NCBI GenBank assembly: GCA_963731745.1
Contig: CAVSWT010000024.1
Location: 248,001 to 312,000, forward strand
DNA: 64,000 nucleotides
DNA from: CAVSWT01 sp963731745
GTDB lineage: Bacteria > Bacteroidota > Ignavibacteria > Ignavibacteriales > Ignavibacteriaceae
Direction: 5' to 3'
The notes beneath the pieces were generated by a model. That model searched no databases, was not told the origin of the DNA, and saw only the letters and a program-made list of their open reading frames with translations. Shown here in pieces: positions 18,957 through 27,767 of this stretch; the stretch's first letter is position 1, and each line of letters begins with the position of its first letter. The translations under genes and the position numbers were made by a program.

Positions 18957-19268
18957 ATGGGAATTTATCAAATTAAAAATTTGGTGAATGAAAAAATATT
19001 TATTGAAAGTGGCAAAAATTTACCGGGCAATTTAAACAGCGCACGCTTTCAGTTAAAAATGGGTACATTTATGAATCAAGAACTTCAAAGCGACTATAAT
19101 AAACTGGGAGAAGATAAATTTTCATTTGAAGTGATAGATCGATTAGAGCCAAAAGAGGATTTGAATTACAATTATTCTGAAGATTTAAAAGTTCTTGAGC
19201 AAATGTGGATGGAAAAACTTCAACCTTTCGGAGAAAAAGGATATCATAAAAGAAAGTCTCAAAAATAA
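18957..19268 (+). CDS. GIY-YIG nuclease family protein; upstream start disrupted
   Basis: A 103-residue protein with a GIY-YIG type fold: MGIYQIKNLVNEKIFI, then a helix with NSARFQLKMG, and a C-terminal KFSFEVIDRL strand. The second half of the core motif is divergent (FIESGKN in place of YIG), as in the single-domain bacterial branch. In the same frame the DNA just before the ATG reads KKQYKETLTP, which looks like the family's usual lead-in, but its only ATG (18908) is one base out of frame. Dropping one A from the A7 run at 18926-18932 would give MIDKKIKKQYKETLTPMG. So the natural protein probably starts at 18908. Catalytic activity is uncertain: the helix has Arg in SARFQ and a Glu in LEQMWME as candidates. 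Confidence 0.7.
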   Translation: MGIYQIKNLVNEKIFIESGKNLPGNLNSARFQLKMGTFMNQELQSDYNKLGEDKFSFEVIDRLEPKEDLNYNYSEDLKVLEQMWMEKLQPFGEKGYHKRKSQK

Positions 19269-19306
19269 TTTTTACAAAAAATTGATTTAAATTATTGAAT
19301 AGAAAA

Positions 19307-20446
19307 CTATTGAGAGTATGAAATTCTGTATATCACTCCATTAAAATCATCAGAAACCAATAAAGAACCATCATGCATCACTAAAACATCAACTGGCCTG
19401 CCGGAAACATTTTCTCCGTTCAACCAGCCTTCCGCAAATGGTTCATAACTGACTGCTTTATTTCCATTCAACTTAACTAATGTAACTCTATAACCTATTT
19501 TTTTACTTCGGTTCCATGACCCATGCTCAGCAATAAAAATCTGATTCTTATATTCAGCCGGGAACATATCGCCGGTGTAGAATGTCATTCCTAGTGATGC
19601 TACATGGGGGCCCAACTTTTGAACAGGCTTTACATAATCATCAATATTTTTGCCTTTGCCAAATTCGGGATCAAGAATATCACCTTGATGAACAAAGGGG
19701 TAACCAAAATGCAGTCCCTTTTGTGGTGCACGATTTAATTCATCTGCCGGAACATCATCGCCCATTAAATCTCTTCCGTTATCAGTGAACCATAAATCAG
19801 TGGTCCCTGGTTTCCAATCAAATCCAACAGTATTTCTGATGCCATGTGCAAATACTTCAAGATCGCTTCCATCTGGATTCATCCGCATAATTGAGGCATA
19901 TCTTTCATCATTTTCATTTAAGCAAATGTTACACGGCGCACCAACAGGTACATACAATTTTCCATCCGGACCAAAAGCAATAAACTTTGCCCCATGATGT
20001 TCGTCGCTAGGAAATCCGTCATTTACTAAAACAGGAGAAGGCGGATTATTCAAACTTGCGTCTATATTATCGTACCTAGTAACTTTATTAATTTCGGCTA
20101 CGTAAAGATTGCCATCTCTTAATGCTACACCGTTAGGACTATTTAATCCGCTGGCAACTGTAATAATTTTATCCGCACGGTAATCTTTATTTGAATCGAC
20201 CACTGCATATACTTTACCTTCGCCCCTGCTTCCGACATATAGAACATTATGATCGCTCAAAACCATTTCTCTAGCGCCATCTATATTGTCAGCATAAATA
20301 CTAATCTTAAATCCGGCTGGAAGATTAATGCTGGAAATATCAGCTTTGCCGGTTGGTTCAGTATTGTTAGAACTGCATGAAACAAAGATTAAAATGCAAA
20401 AAAGTATAAATAATTTTAATAACGCTTTAAAAATTGAAATGTACAT
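19307..20446 (-). CDS. glucose/sorbosone dehydrogenase-like beta-propeller lipoprotein
   Basis: A 379-residue protein with a lipoprotein signal (FCILIFVSCSSN, lipidated Cys near residue 24) and a six-bladed GSDH/PQQ-dependent sugar dehydrogenase-like propeller. Visible blocks are NSPNGVALRDGNLYVAE, DEHHGAKFIAFGPDGKLYV, GIRNTVGFDWKPGTTDLWFTDNG and FIAEHGSWNRS. The family oxidises aldose sugars or sorbosone using PQQ, though many members have unproven activity, and no PQQ biosynthesis gene is in the window. Located in the periplasm or on the outer membrane. It is the last gene of a long minus-strand series after the PspC gene (55 bp gap). Confidence 0.88.
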   Translation of the reverse strand: MYISIFKALLKLFILFCILIFVSCSSNNTEPTGKADISSINLPAGFKISIYADNIDGAREMVLSDHNVLYVGSRGEGKVYAVVDSNKDYRADKIITVASGLNSPNGVALRDGNLYVAEINKVTRYDNIDASLNNPPSPVLVNDGFPSDEHHGAKFIAFGPDGKLYVPVGAPCNICLNENDERYASIMRMNPDGSDLEVFAHGIRNTVGFDWKPGTTDLWFTDNGRDLMGDDVPADELNRAPQKGLHFGYPFVHQGDILDPEFGKGKNIDDYVKPVQKLGPHVASLGMTFYTGDMFPAEYKNQIFIAEHGSWNRSKKIGYRVTLVKLNGNKAVSYEPFAEGWLNGENVSGRPVDVLVMHDGSLLVSDDFNGVIYRISYSQ

Positions 20447-20501
20447 TTTGATTCCCAGTTATCTTTTAAAACTATCAAATAAAAATATTTAGAAATTTTT
20501 G

Positions 20502-20693
20502 TTAATTCTCTGAATCGGGATTCGGTAAAACAGCCCACAATATAATATAAACGAGTATTCCGGGAAACGCAGCACTTATTACGGAAAGGAGAACGTAACC
20601 GACTCGCACAAAAGTGGGATCCCAATGCAGCCATTCAGCAATTCCGCCGCATACTCCGGCAATCATTTTATTTCTTGATCTTTTTAAAGGCAT
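20502..20693 (-). CDS. PspC domain membrane protein
   Basis: A 63-residue single-domain PspC protein: KMIAGVCGGIAEWLHWDPTFVRV is the characteristic motif, followed by one hydrophobic segment (about residues 32-55, ending LWAVLP). PspC-type proteins are small inner-membrane proteins linked to envelope stress signalling in enterobacteria; stand-alone copies like this are widespread and mostly uncharacterised. No pspA or pspB lies near. A TATTTTTG element upstream on this strand (around 20753) could be a promoter. Confidence 0.9.
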   Translation of the reverse strand: MPLKRSRNKMIAGVCGGIAEWLHWDPTFVRVGYVLLSVISAAFPGILVYIILWAVLPNPDSEN

Positions 20694-20810
20694 AATAATT
20701 TTTAAGTATTGTTTGAAATAATAAAATAATATTCAAAAATACAAATAAAAATATTATATAAATGATAGTACAAAGATTGATTTTAGAATTGTGACCGCGG
20801 TAGTCGGAAA

Positions 20811-21113
20811 TTAAAGTTCCTTATTAATCCAATCGGATAAGAAATCTTGATGTTTAACCGGGTTGAATTCGATGAATTCGTAATCTGCCAACTTATTAAT
20901 TAGATATGGATCTTTTTGAAATAGTAATTCTAATTCCTCTCTGGATTCTGAGCGGGCAATTATAATTCCGCCTGTTCTTGGGTTGCAGGGACCTGAACAA
21001 AGAAGAAAACCTATATCGTAGCCTATTTGTAAGAAGTTTCGATGGCTGGCCAAGTGATCGTCAATTTTTTCTATTGGTGCAGAGTATTTAATTGAAATAA
21101 CAAAATGTTTCAT
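20811..21113 (-). CDS. YciI family protein
   Basis: A 100-residue alpha-beta ferredoxin-fold protein of the YciI (YCII) family: MKHFVISIKYSAP, HLASHRNFLQIGYDIG, LLCSGPCNPRTGGIIIA and QKDPYLINKLADYEFIEFNPV. The His in the ASHRNFL position and the Asp in KDP are the putative active pair of the family, whose reaction is mostly unknown. It starts 10 nt after the NagZ fusion gene on the same strand and is probably co-transcribed with it. Confidence 0.9.
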   Translation of the reverse strand: MKHFVISIKYSAPIEKIDDHLASHRNFLQIGYDIGFLLCSGPCNPRTGGIIIARSESREELELLFQKDPYLINKLADYEFIEFNPVKHQDFLSDWINKEL

Positions 21114-21122
21114 ATTAATTTA

Positions 21123-24062
21123 TTACAAGTTTTCTGAAACTGTTTGGATAATTTTACTGTGAAGTTCAGGCCTGAACTTTACTATCTCATTATTATTCGC
21201 TTCAGGATAAATGCTATTAGTAAGCAAAACTACAAAAATATTTTTATCCTTATCCGCCCAAATGGAGGTTCCTGTTAAACTCGATTGTCCGAATGAGTTT
21301 TCAGAAAATAATCCTCCGGCTGATGAAGTTTTATTTAAATTAGTTTCCCAGCCAAGTCCGAATGGTGAAATAATAGATTGAACTTCCGTCCATTTTTTTA
21401 CTGTAGACGATTTAAAATATTCCTGGTCTCCGTAAGAACCTTCTTGAAGCATCATCTGCATAAAGATTGCAAGATCATCTGCCGTTGAAAAAACTCCCGC
21501 ACTTCCTGAAACACCGCCAAGCACAAATGTATTTCTATCAAAAGCTACACCTTTGTTGCGTTTAACAGAAGTAAAATTATCACTAGTCGGCGGACAATAA
21601 TAGTATAATTCACGGGGCGGATTATACATGGTGCGGTTCATTTTCAAAGGCTTAAATAAACGGCTGCTTAGTAATTCAGACAAATCGTTGCCTGTAATTT
21701 TTTCAATCACTTGCTGAAGTATAATCATGTTCATTTCGCAGTACTCATTTTTCGAACCTATTTCATAAGAAGGTTTTTCATTCATAATTGCGTTAAGAAG
21801 TTCTTCTTTTTCTTTATGAATAGTAAAAAAATCTTCTCCATCAATTAATCCTGAATTATGTTCAAGGAGATTTTGAATCTTAATTTTCTCTTTACCATTA
21901 TTTGCAAACTCCGGTAAATAATCAGAAACTTTTTTATTTAGATCAAGTTTTTCTTCATCACATAGAAGCATCGCTGCAGATATTGTTCCTATACTTTGAG
22001 AAACTGAACCAAGATCAAATAAGGCATCTTTGGACATTAAAGTTGATGATTTTTCATACGTAAAATTTCCAAATGCTTTTTCATAAATAACTTTTCTTTC
22101 TTTGCCAATTAATAAAACAGCGCCGGGGAAAATTTTATTATCTATTGCTTGTTTCATTGCTGCATCAATTGTGGCAAAATTATAATTTAAATCTTCTCCT
22201 CCTTCAACATATTTTAAAGTCGAACTCTCAACTTTAATTCCATCTCCAATTTCATATTTTGTATTCGGAATAGTTATGGGCAGCCTGCCTTGAATTTTAT
22301 TTTCGCCAAGAATTGCTTCGGCCATCGCTTCTTGAGAGACAGGCACATCTCCGTAAGCACACAGATATGTTGCGGCTTTAGGAAAAAGAGACAGTAGATA
22401 AGGATTTCCAAAACTAATTACTACAGAAGGTGTTTCAAGATCCAATATTTTATTAATGAATTCCGTATTTGTTTCAGATAAGCTGACAGTTCCTTCATAA
22501 GCTTTTACTCTAACATAAGAAGGCAATAAAATTAAATTGGAATTTTTGGCAATATTAAATGCTCTTCTGAAATCTCTTTTCTTGCTTTTTTTTGTCAAAA
22601 ATATTTTTTGAACATTCCTAAATTTATTTTCAAGTTGAGATTCAAAAATTTTATTAGATTCATTATCATTACTTTCGGAAATTGAAATACAAGCAACTCT
22701 ATTAATAGTTGCGGGATCAATAGGAATTATTTTATCATCATTTTTGACGAGAGTAATGGACTTCACAGCAATGTCTTTTGCAAGTTTTTTATGCGGGGAA
22801 ATACCTATAATATTATTTAGATCTTCAACGTTTGAATATTTATTTTCTCTAATATGAAGCCACTCTTTTGCAGTAAGAATTTTTTTAACGCTTTCATTTA
22901 TTCTTTCAATGCTTATTTCATTATTCTCAACAGCTTCATAAATTGAATTGACTGCAATCTCTTCATCGGGCGGCATCAAAACAATATCGTTACCAGCTTT
23001 AATAGCTTTTACGGTTGCTTCAGCTACAGAATAATATTTTGTAATTGCACTCATATTCATTGCATCAGTTACAACTAATCCTTTAAAACCCATTTCTTCC
23101 TTTAAAAGATTAGTTACAATTCTTTTCGAAAGAGTTGCAGGAACACCGCTGGGATCAAGTGCTGGAACCGATAAATGGCCAATCATTATAGATTTCACAC
23201 CTGAGTTAATAGCGGCAGCGAAAGGTGCCAGTTCAATATTGGCAAGGTTGTATTGATCAACTGATATTTTAGGCATATCTGTATGAGAATCAATTTCAGT
23301 ATTTCCATGACCAGGAAAATGTTTTGCTGTTGATATAACCCGTTCTTCTGATTCACCATTAATGAATGCCGAAGTAAATCGGGATACGATTTCTTTATCC
23401 TCAGAGTAAGAGCGAATATTTATTATAGGATTTAATGGATTATTATTTACATCTGAAACAGGAGCGTAATTCTGGTGAACTCCTAAAGAGCGGCTTTCCA
23501 CGGAAACTATCTTAGCCATTTCATACGCTAAATGTATATCGCCAGTTGCTGCCAAAGCCATGTTGTAAGGGAAATCAAGGCCGTCAGTTAAACGCATCCC
23601 AAGGCCTCTTTCAAAATCCGAAGAAATTAGTAAAGGAACATCTGCGAGGCTTTGCATTTTATTTATTAACATAGCTTCATTAAGGATATTTCCTTTAAAG
23701 AAAATTAAACCGCCGACTTTTACATCTTCAACAAGGTGTTTTAATCTCTTAAATTCTTTTGAATCTGCAGCAGAATATTCGCCTGTAACCCAGGGCATCA
23801 CCATTTGAGCACATTTTTCATAAGTGCTCATGGTGTTTAGTTTATCCTCGACCCATTTTGCTTCATTGTCGGTTAATTGAAATAGTGGTTTTTTTGTGCT
23901 GATGCTGTTAGATAGATTTTTATTCATTAATATCCCAACAAAATTTAATACTGAAGAATTTAAAGAAGTTGGAAAAGCCTGCCTGCCTGCCGGCAATGCT
24001 GCAAATAAAACGAGTAAAATAACCAAAATTATTAAAGAGCTACGAGAGTGTTTTGAAGCCAT
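21123..24062 (-). CDS. exported GH3 beta-N-acetylglucosaminidase (NagZ-like) fused to degenerate beta-lactamase-family domain
   Basis: A 979-residue protein. After an N-terminal membrane/signal segment comes a GH3 domain with the NagZ signature KHFPGHGNTEIDSHTDMP and catalytic Asp in VVTDAMNMSA, then a GH3 C-terminal domain, then a class C beta-lactamase/serine hydrolase domain. NagZ-type enzymes remove GlcNAc from anhydro-muropeptides. The fusion is known in Bacteroidota. Here the second domain has lost catalytic residues: SxxK is SVSQ (Gln codon 21996-21998) and the H/K-T/S-G motif is QSS (21279-21287), while YxN remains (YCEMN). The intact paralogue directly upstream has SVSK and HTG. The frame opens at TTG 15 nt upstream; I use the ATG. 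An LPAGRQA insert sits in the N-terminus. Confidence 0.92.
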   Translation of the reverse strand: MASKHSRSSLIILVILLVLFAALPAGRQAFPTSLNSSVLNFVGILMNKNLSNSISTKKPLFQLTDNEAKWVEDKLNTMSTYEKCAQMVMPWVTGEYSAADSKEFKRLKHLVEDVKVGGLIFFKGNILNEAMLINKMQSLADVPLLISSDFERGLGMRLTDGLDFPYNMALAATGDIHLAYEMAKIVSVESRSLGVHQNYAPVSDVNNNPLNPIINIRSYSEDKEIVSRFTSAFINGESEERVISTAKHFPGHGNTEIDSHTDMPKISVDQYNLANIELAPFAAAINSGVKSIMIGHLSVPALDPSGVPATLSKRIVTNLLKEEMGFKGLVVTDAMNMSAITKYYSVAEATVKAIKAGNDIVLMPPDEEIAVNSIYEAVENNEISIERINESVKKILTAKEWLHIRENKYSNVEDLNNIIGISPHKKLAKDIAVKSITLVKNDDKIIPIDPATINRVACISISESNDNESNKIFESQLENKFRNVQKIFLTKKSKKRDFRRAFNIAKNSNLILLPSYVRVKAYEGTVSLSETNTEFINKILDLETPSVVISFGNPYLLSLFPKAATYLCAYGDVPVSQEAMAEAILGENKIQGRLPITIPNTKYEIGDGIKVESSTLKYVEGGEDLNYNFATIDAAMKQAIDNKIFPGAVLLIGKERKVIYEKAFGNFTYEKSSTLMSKDALFDLGSVSQSIGTISAAMLLCDEEKLDLNKKVSDYLPEFANNGKEKIKIQNLLEHNSGLIDGEDFFTIHKEKEELLNAIMNEKPSYEIGSKNEYCEMNMIILQQVIEKITGNDLSELLSSRLFKPLKMNRTMYNPPRELYYYCPPTSDNFTSVKRNKGVAFDRNTFVLGGVSGSAGVFSTADDLAIFMQMMLQEGSYGDQEYFKSSTVKKWTEVQSIISPFGLGWETNLNKTSSAGGLFSENSFGQSSLTGTSIWADKDKNIFVVLLTNSIYPEANNNEIVKFRPELHSKIIQTVSENL
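23977..23995. repeat. GCCTGCC-repeat element (half palindrome) within NagZ N-terminus
   Basis: The GC-rich stretch GCCTGCCTGCCTGCCGGCA stands out in AT-rich DNA. Its core TGCCGGCA is palindromic and it encodes the LPAGRQA insert in the export signal of the NagZ fusion. Similar PAGRQA-type inserts from a GCCTGCCGGCAGGC palindrome are seen in proteins of several environmental lineages. Here only the left arm and core are present. Confidence 0.5.
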
Positions 24063-24152
24063 AGAATAAATGTGCAAAAATCTTATGAATCATCAATTAT
24101 TTATATCTATCTAAAATATATTTGTATTTCAACAACATAACTAGTAGAGCAA

Positions 24153-25313
24153 TTATTTTTCTAAGGCTTCAATTACCGCATTATGAACTTTAGGCCTAAC
24201 CTGGATTATTTTAACATTTTTACGCGTAGGGTAAACTCTGTTAGTCAATAAAATGATAAAAACATTTCTGGTTGGGTCTATCCAAACGGAGGTTCCAGTA
24301 TATCCAGTATGCCCGTAAGAAAGCGGGCTGAGAAATTTTCCGGCTGATGAATAACCATTCTCTGATTTAGTATCCCATCCAAGCGCCCGTGAACTTAATT
24401 CACTTTGCTTTTTGGTAAACAGCTCAACTGTTTCAGGTTTAATTAATTGTTTACCATTAAAAGAGCCTTTACTAAGAAGCATCTTCAAAAACTTAGCCAA
24501 ATCAGGAGCGTTTGAAAATAAGCCGGCATGACCCGCAACTCCACCCATTAAAAATGAAGTTTCGTCATGAACTTCCCCTTGCAGCTGGCGATTCCGAAAA
24601 TAATTATCATTCTCAGTCGGAGCGATACTATCTTTTAATGAGGCAGGCGGATTGTACATGGTATGATTCATTCCAAGAGGTTCGAATATTTCATCATGAG
24701 CAAATTTGTCTAATGTCTTACCGGTAATTTTTTCGATAATTTTAGCCATAGTGATCATATTTAGGTCCGAATAAACCATTTTTGTTCCGGTTGAATACAC
24801 TAATGTATCTGAATAAATTTCGTTTAATATCTCATGTTCCGGATCTTTAACATTTTCATATTTGTGATAAGAAATAATATCTGGCCTTAAGCCGCTATCA
24901 TGTACTAATAAGTTTTTTATTGTAACATCTTCTTTACCATTCTTGCCGAATTCAGGTATATATTTAGAAACTTTATCATTCAAATTGAACAAATCTCTAT
25001 CATAGCAAATCATTGCACATGTAGTAGTTGAAATTACTTTTGAAACTGATGCAAGGTCAAATATTGTACTGATTTTCATTGGAGGCGAACTTTTATCGTA
25101 AGTGTAGTGTTCATAAGCTTTTTGATAAACTATATCTCCATCCTTTGATACTAGAACTACAGCGCCAGGAAAAGCGGTGTCATTAATTGCGGTTTCAATT
25201 ACTTTATCAACATTTTCAAATTTATTTAAAGTGCTTTTTATGAACGAATTATTTACAAGGAGGATAATTGTTACAATAATAAAGGATATAAAAATTTTAT
25301 CATACTTTTTCAT
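24153..25313 (-). CDS. exported serine hydrolase, class C beta-lactamase family
   Basis: A 386-residue protein with an N-terminal membrane anchor or signal (residues 8-24) and a full serine beta-lactamase/D-alanyl-D-alanine-peptidase-like domain. All three motifs are present: Ser89-V-S-Lys92 in FDLASVSKV, Tyr-S-D-L-N in the YxN position, and HTG in LSYGHTGYTG. It could be an esterase, a DD-peptidase or a peptidoglycan-recycling enzyme; classical beta-lactamase activity is not implied. It overlaps the end of the AmpG-like gene by 4 bp (ATGA), so the two are coupled. It is the closest relative in view of the degenerate domain in the following NagZ fusion, suggesting duplication. Confidence 0.92.
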   Translation of the reverse strand: MKKYDKIFISFIIVTIILLVNNSFIKSTLNKFENVDKVIETAINDTAFPGAVVLVSKDGDIVYQKAYEHYTYDKSSPPMKISTIFDLASVSKVISTTTCAMICYDRDLFNLNDKVSKYIPEFGKNGKEDVTIKNLLVHDSGLRPDIISYHKYENVKDPEHEILNEIYSDTLVYSTGTKMVYSDLNMITMAKIIEKITGKTLDKFAHDEIFEPLGMNHTMYNPPASLKDSIAPTENDNYFRNRQLQGEVHDETSFLMGGVAGHAGLFSNAPDLAKFLKMLLSKGSFNGKQLIKPETVELFTKKQSELSSRALGWDTKSENGYSSAGKFLSPLSYGHTGYTGTSVWIDPTRNVFIILLTNRVYPTRKNVKIIQVRPKVHNAVIEALEK

Positions 25314-26599
25314 ATTTTTTGCTCCTCAACTTTTTTGCCGAATTCAGGATCAAATGGTAACGCACGAACTATAAAATATCCTGGTATCATAGTTATGAAA
25401 ATCCAAACAAAGAAAAATTTATAACCTAAAAATTCTTCTATCATTCCGCTAAAAGCACCAGGTATCATCATGCTCAATGCCATAAATCCTGTGCATAAAG
25501 CAAAATGTGAAGTTTTAAATTCACCATCAGAAATGTAAATCATATAAAGCATGTAAGCAGTGAATCCAAAACCATAACCGAATTGTTCACCCGCCACACA
25601 TAATGAAATGAGATAAAAATTATCCGGCTGTACAAAAGCTAGATAGATATATAGAAGATGAGGTAAATTGATAGCTGCGAACATCCACCAGATCCATTTT
25701 TTTAAACCGTCTCTCGACACAACTACTCCACCTAAAATACCACCAATTAATAAGGCGACGACCCCCATGGTTCCATAAGCCACACCTATTTCTTCAAGTG
25801 ATAATCCAAGTCCTCCTACACTTCTTGGATCTAATAAAAAAGGTTGAGCAAGCTTTACAAGCTGTGCTTCTCCAAATCTATATATTAGAAGAAAAGTAAT
25901 TGCAATGCCTATATTTTTTTTCTTAAAAAACAATTTGTAAATTTTTATAAACTCAGAAAAGAATCCTTTTTCATTCACAGCAGGTTTATCAGTTTTAGGA
26001 CGAGGCAGAATAAAATTATGGTAAACGAAAATCGATAGATACAATACCGTAATAATTACAAAAGTGTATTGCCAAGCAGTGGAAATATTGCCCGTTTTAA
26101 TTTGAAAGTAACCTGCTAAAATTACTAACAATCCTTGCCCGGTCCACATAGCAATTCTATAAAAAGTGCTTCTTATTCCCACATAAAAAGCTTGTTGTTT
26201 TTGGTTTAATCCTATCATATAAAATCCATCCGCAGCAATATCGTGGGTGGCGGAGCTAAGCGCTATTAAACATAAAAACAAAAGTGTGTATAAGAAAAAG
26301 CTTGAACTAGGAATGAAGATTGTTACACCTAATAATCCTAAGCCGACAATAAACTGCATCGAAATAATCCACAATCGTTTAGTCTTGAACATATCTACAG
26401 CCGGACTCCAAAGCGGTTTCAAAACCCAGGGGAAATAAAGCAGGCTTGTAAATAAAGCAATATCTGTGTTTGAAATATTTACACTCTTGTAAAATGCTAC
26501 AGAAACCGTCATAACAATAACATAAGGTACGCCTTCAGCAAAATATAAGGTGGGAACCCATGCCCAGGGATTTCTTTTTTCGGATTTTGTAATTGCCAT
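25310..26599 (-). CDS. AmpG-like MFS permease (muropeptide transporter family)
   Basis: A 429-residue, about 12-helix major facilitator protein. The N-terminal YFAEGVPYVIV and the loop FPWVLKPLWSPAVDMF are typical of the AmpG/acetyl-CoA-transporter-like MFS branch. AmpG carries GlcNAc-anhydro-muropeptides from the periplasm to the cytoplasm. The position between an amino-sugar kinase and a NagZ-type enzyme supports a cell-wall sugar substrate, but a different amino-sugar or glycoside cannot be excluded. GGAG lies 7 nt before the ATG. Its stop codon overlaps the start of the serine hydrolase gene. Confidence 0.85.
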   Translation of the reverse strand: MAITKSEKRNPWAWVPTLYFAEGVPYVIVMTVSVAFYKSVNISNTDIALFTSLLYFPWVLKPLWSPAVDMFKTKRLWIISMQFIVGLGLLGVTIFIPSSSFFLYTLLFLCLIALSSATHDIAADGFYMIGLNQKQQAFYVGIRSTFYRIAMWTGQGLLVILAGYFQIKTGNISTAWQYTFVIITVLYLSIFVYHNFILPRPKTDKPAVNEKGFFSEFIKIYKLFFKKKNIGIAITFLLIYRFGEAQLVKLAQPFLLDPRSVGGLGLSLEEIGVAYGTMGVVALLIGGILGGVVVSRDGLKKWIWWMFAAINLPHLLYIYLAFVQPDNFYLISLCVAGEQFGYGFGFTAYMLYMIYISDGEFKTSHFALCTGFMALSMMIPGAFSGMIEEFLGYKFFFVWIFITMIPGYFIVRALPFDPEFGKKVEEQKI

Positions 26600-26706
26600 T
26601 ATTTATCTCCAGATATGACAGGATAATTTAGAAGTTCTACTTAATTAGATACAGAATATTAAGTATGAATTTAGGTTCGACTTCTTTAAGAAAATAAATG
26701 AGTCCG

Positions 26707-27636
26707 TTATTTTAATTTCTTCACAAATTCTTTAGCCATTAAAATTGCACCAACTTCAGGCGGATTTTCAGGCTGTTTAATTCTAATTGAAGGAAGACTC
26801 TCTGCAATTTTATTCTTTAATGTTGTGGAATATAAATTTTCATTACTAATAATACCGCCTATAAATGCAGTATTCAATACTGGTTCATTTATTTTTTCAG
26901 CCATTGTTGAGATATGAGAAAGCAGCTCGTCTGATTCATCCTTAATAATCCTTAACGCAGTTTCATCATTCATTTCTGCTGCTTTTAAAACTAAAGGAGC
27001 AGCCGCAGCAATATCAAAATTATTTTTGTAAATCTCGATTATTAAATTTTCCTGAGTTTCAATTTTAAATTTATCTTTAAAAAGATTTGTAATAATTGTT
27101 TTAGCACCTCTTCCATCAAACTCTTTTGCGATTGCTGTTAAAGCCTTTCTGCCGATTGAAAAACCACTTCCTTCATCACCGATGAATCTTCCAAAACCGC
27201 CAACACGATGAATATTTCCTGCGGCATCTTTTCCAAACATAATTGAGCCTGTTCCTGCAATTAATATGCTGCCGGTTTTACCTGAAAATGCTCCTTCAAG
27301 AGCAATGCGCGCATCACTTTCAACATGGAAATTATTAATTAATATATTTTTTGATTTTGTAAATTCATTAAATGCAATTTCCAATCTTTCAGCGTCACTT
27401 CTTCTGCCGGCGCCTGTTGTCCCCAGCAAAACACAGCAAATATCAGAATAATCAAAATTTATTTTTGATTTGCATTCATTTATTAATTCTAATATAGTTT
27501 GAGATACTTTTTCAACTCCTAAAAGCAGAAAATTTGAAGCTGAGCCAAAATTCTCGAATAAAATTTTCCCCTCTAAGTCTGTTAGTAGAAAATGGGTTTT
27601 TGTTCCCCCTCCGTCAATTCCAATAAGATATTTCAT
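26707..27636 (-). CDS. BadF/BadG-type sugar kinase, probable N-acetylglucosamine kinase
   Basis: A 309-residue ASKHA-fold ATPase. The phosphate-1 motif IGIDGGGTKTHFLLTD lies at the N-terminus, an adenosine/phosphate-2 block ILIAGTGSI and FIGDEGSG follow, matching eukaryotic-type N-acetylglucosamine kinase and bacterial MurK/NagK-like BadF proteins. It would phosphorylate GlcNAc or MurNAc released during wall turnover. It lies 107 bp upstream of the AmpG-like gene on the same strand, consistent with a recycling operon. The frame opens 18 nt earlier at TTG; I use the ATG that begins MKYLIGIDGGG. It is not a benzoyl-CoA reductase subunit, as no cysteine ligands are present. Confidence 0.85.
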   Translation of the reverse strand: MKYLIGIDGGGTKTHFLLTDLEGKILFENFGSASNFLLLGVEKVSQTILELINECKSKINFDYSDICCVLLGTTGAGRRSDAERLEIAFNEFTKSKNILINNFHVESDARIALEGAFSGKTGSILIAGTGSIMFGKDAAGNIHRVGGFGRFIGDEGSGFSIGRKALTAIAKEFDGRGAKTIITNLFKDKFKIETQENLIIEIYKNNFDIAAAAPLVLKAAEMNDETALRIIKDESDELLSHISTMAEKINEPVLNTAFIGGIISNENLYSTTLKNKIAESLPSIRIKQPENPPEVGAILMAKEFVKKLK

Positions 27637-27767
27637 GAAAGAAATGTTTACCAAATAATTGATGAATCAAAATTAAAAATAGAAAAAAATGAAGGAAGTT
27701 AAAAATAGATGAAATAGTTTAACTTCTACGAAATCAATTATCAATATTAAAATAATATTAATACTTT

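Noticed and set aside
20416..20634. Open frame overlapping the PspC gene
   Set aside because: It overlaps PspC in another frame and has no family features; PspC has a clear motif.
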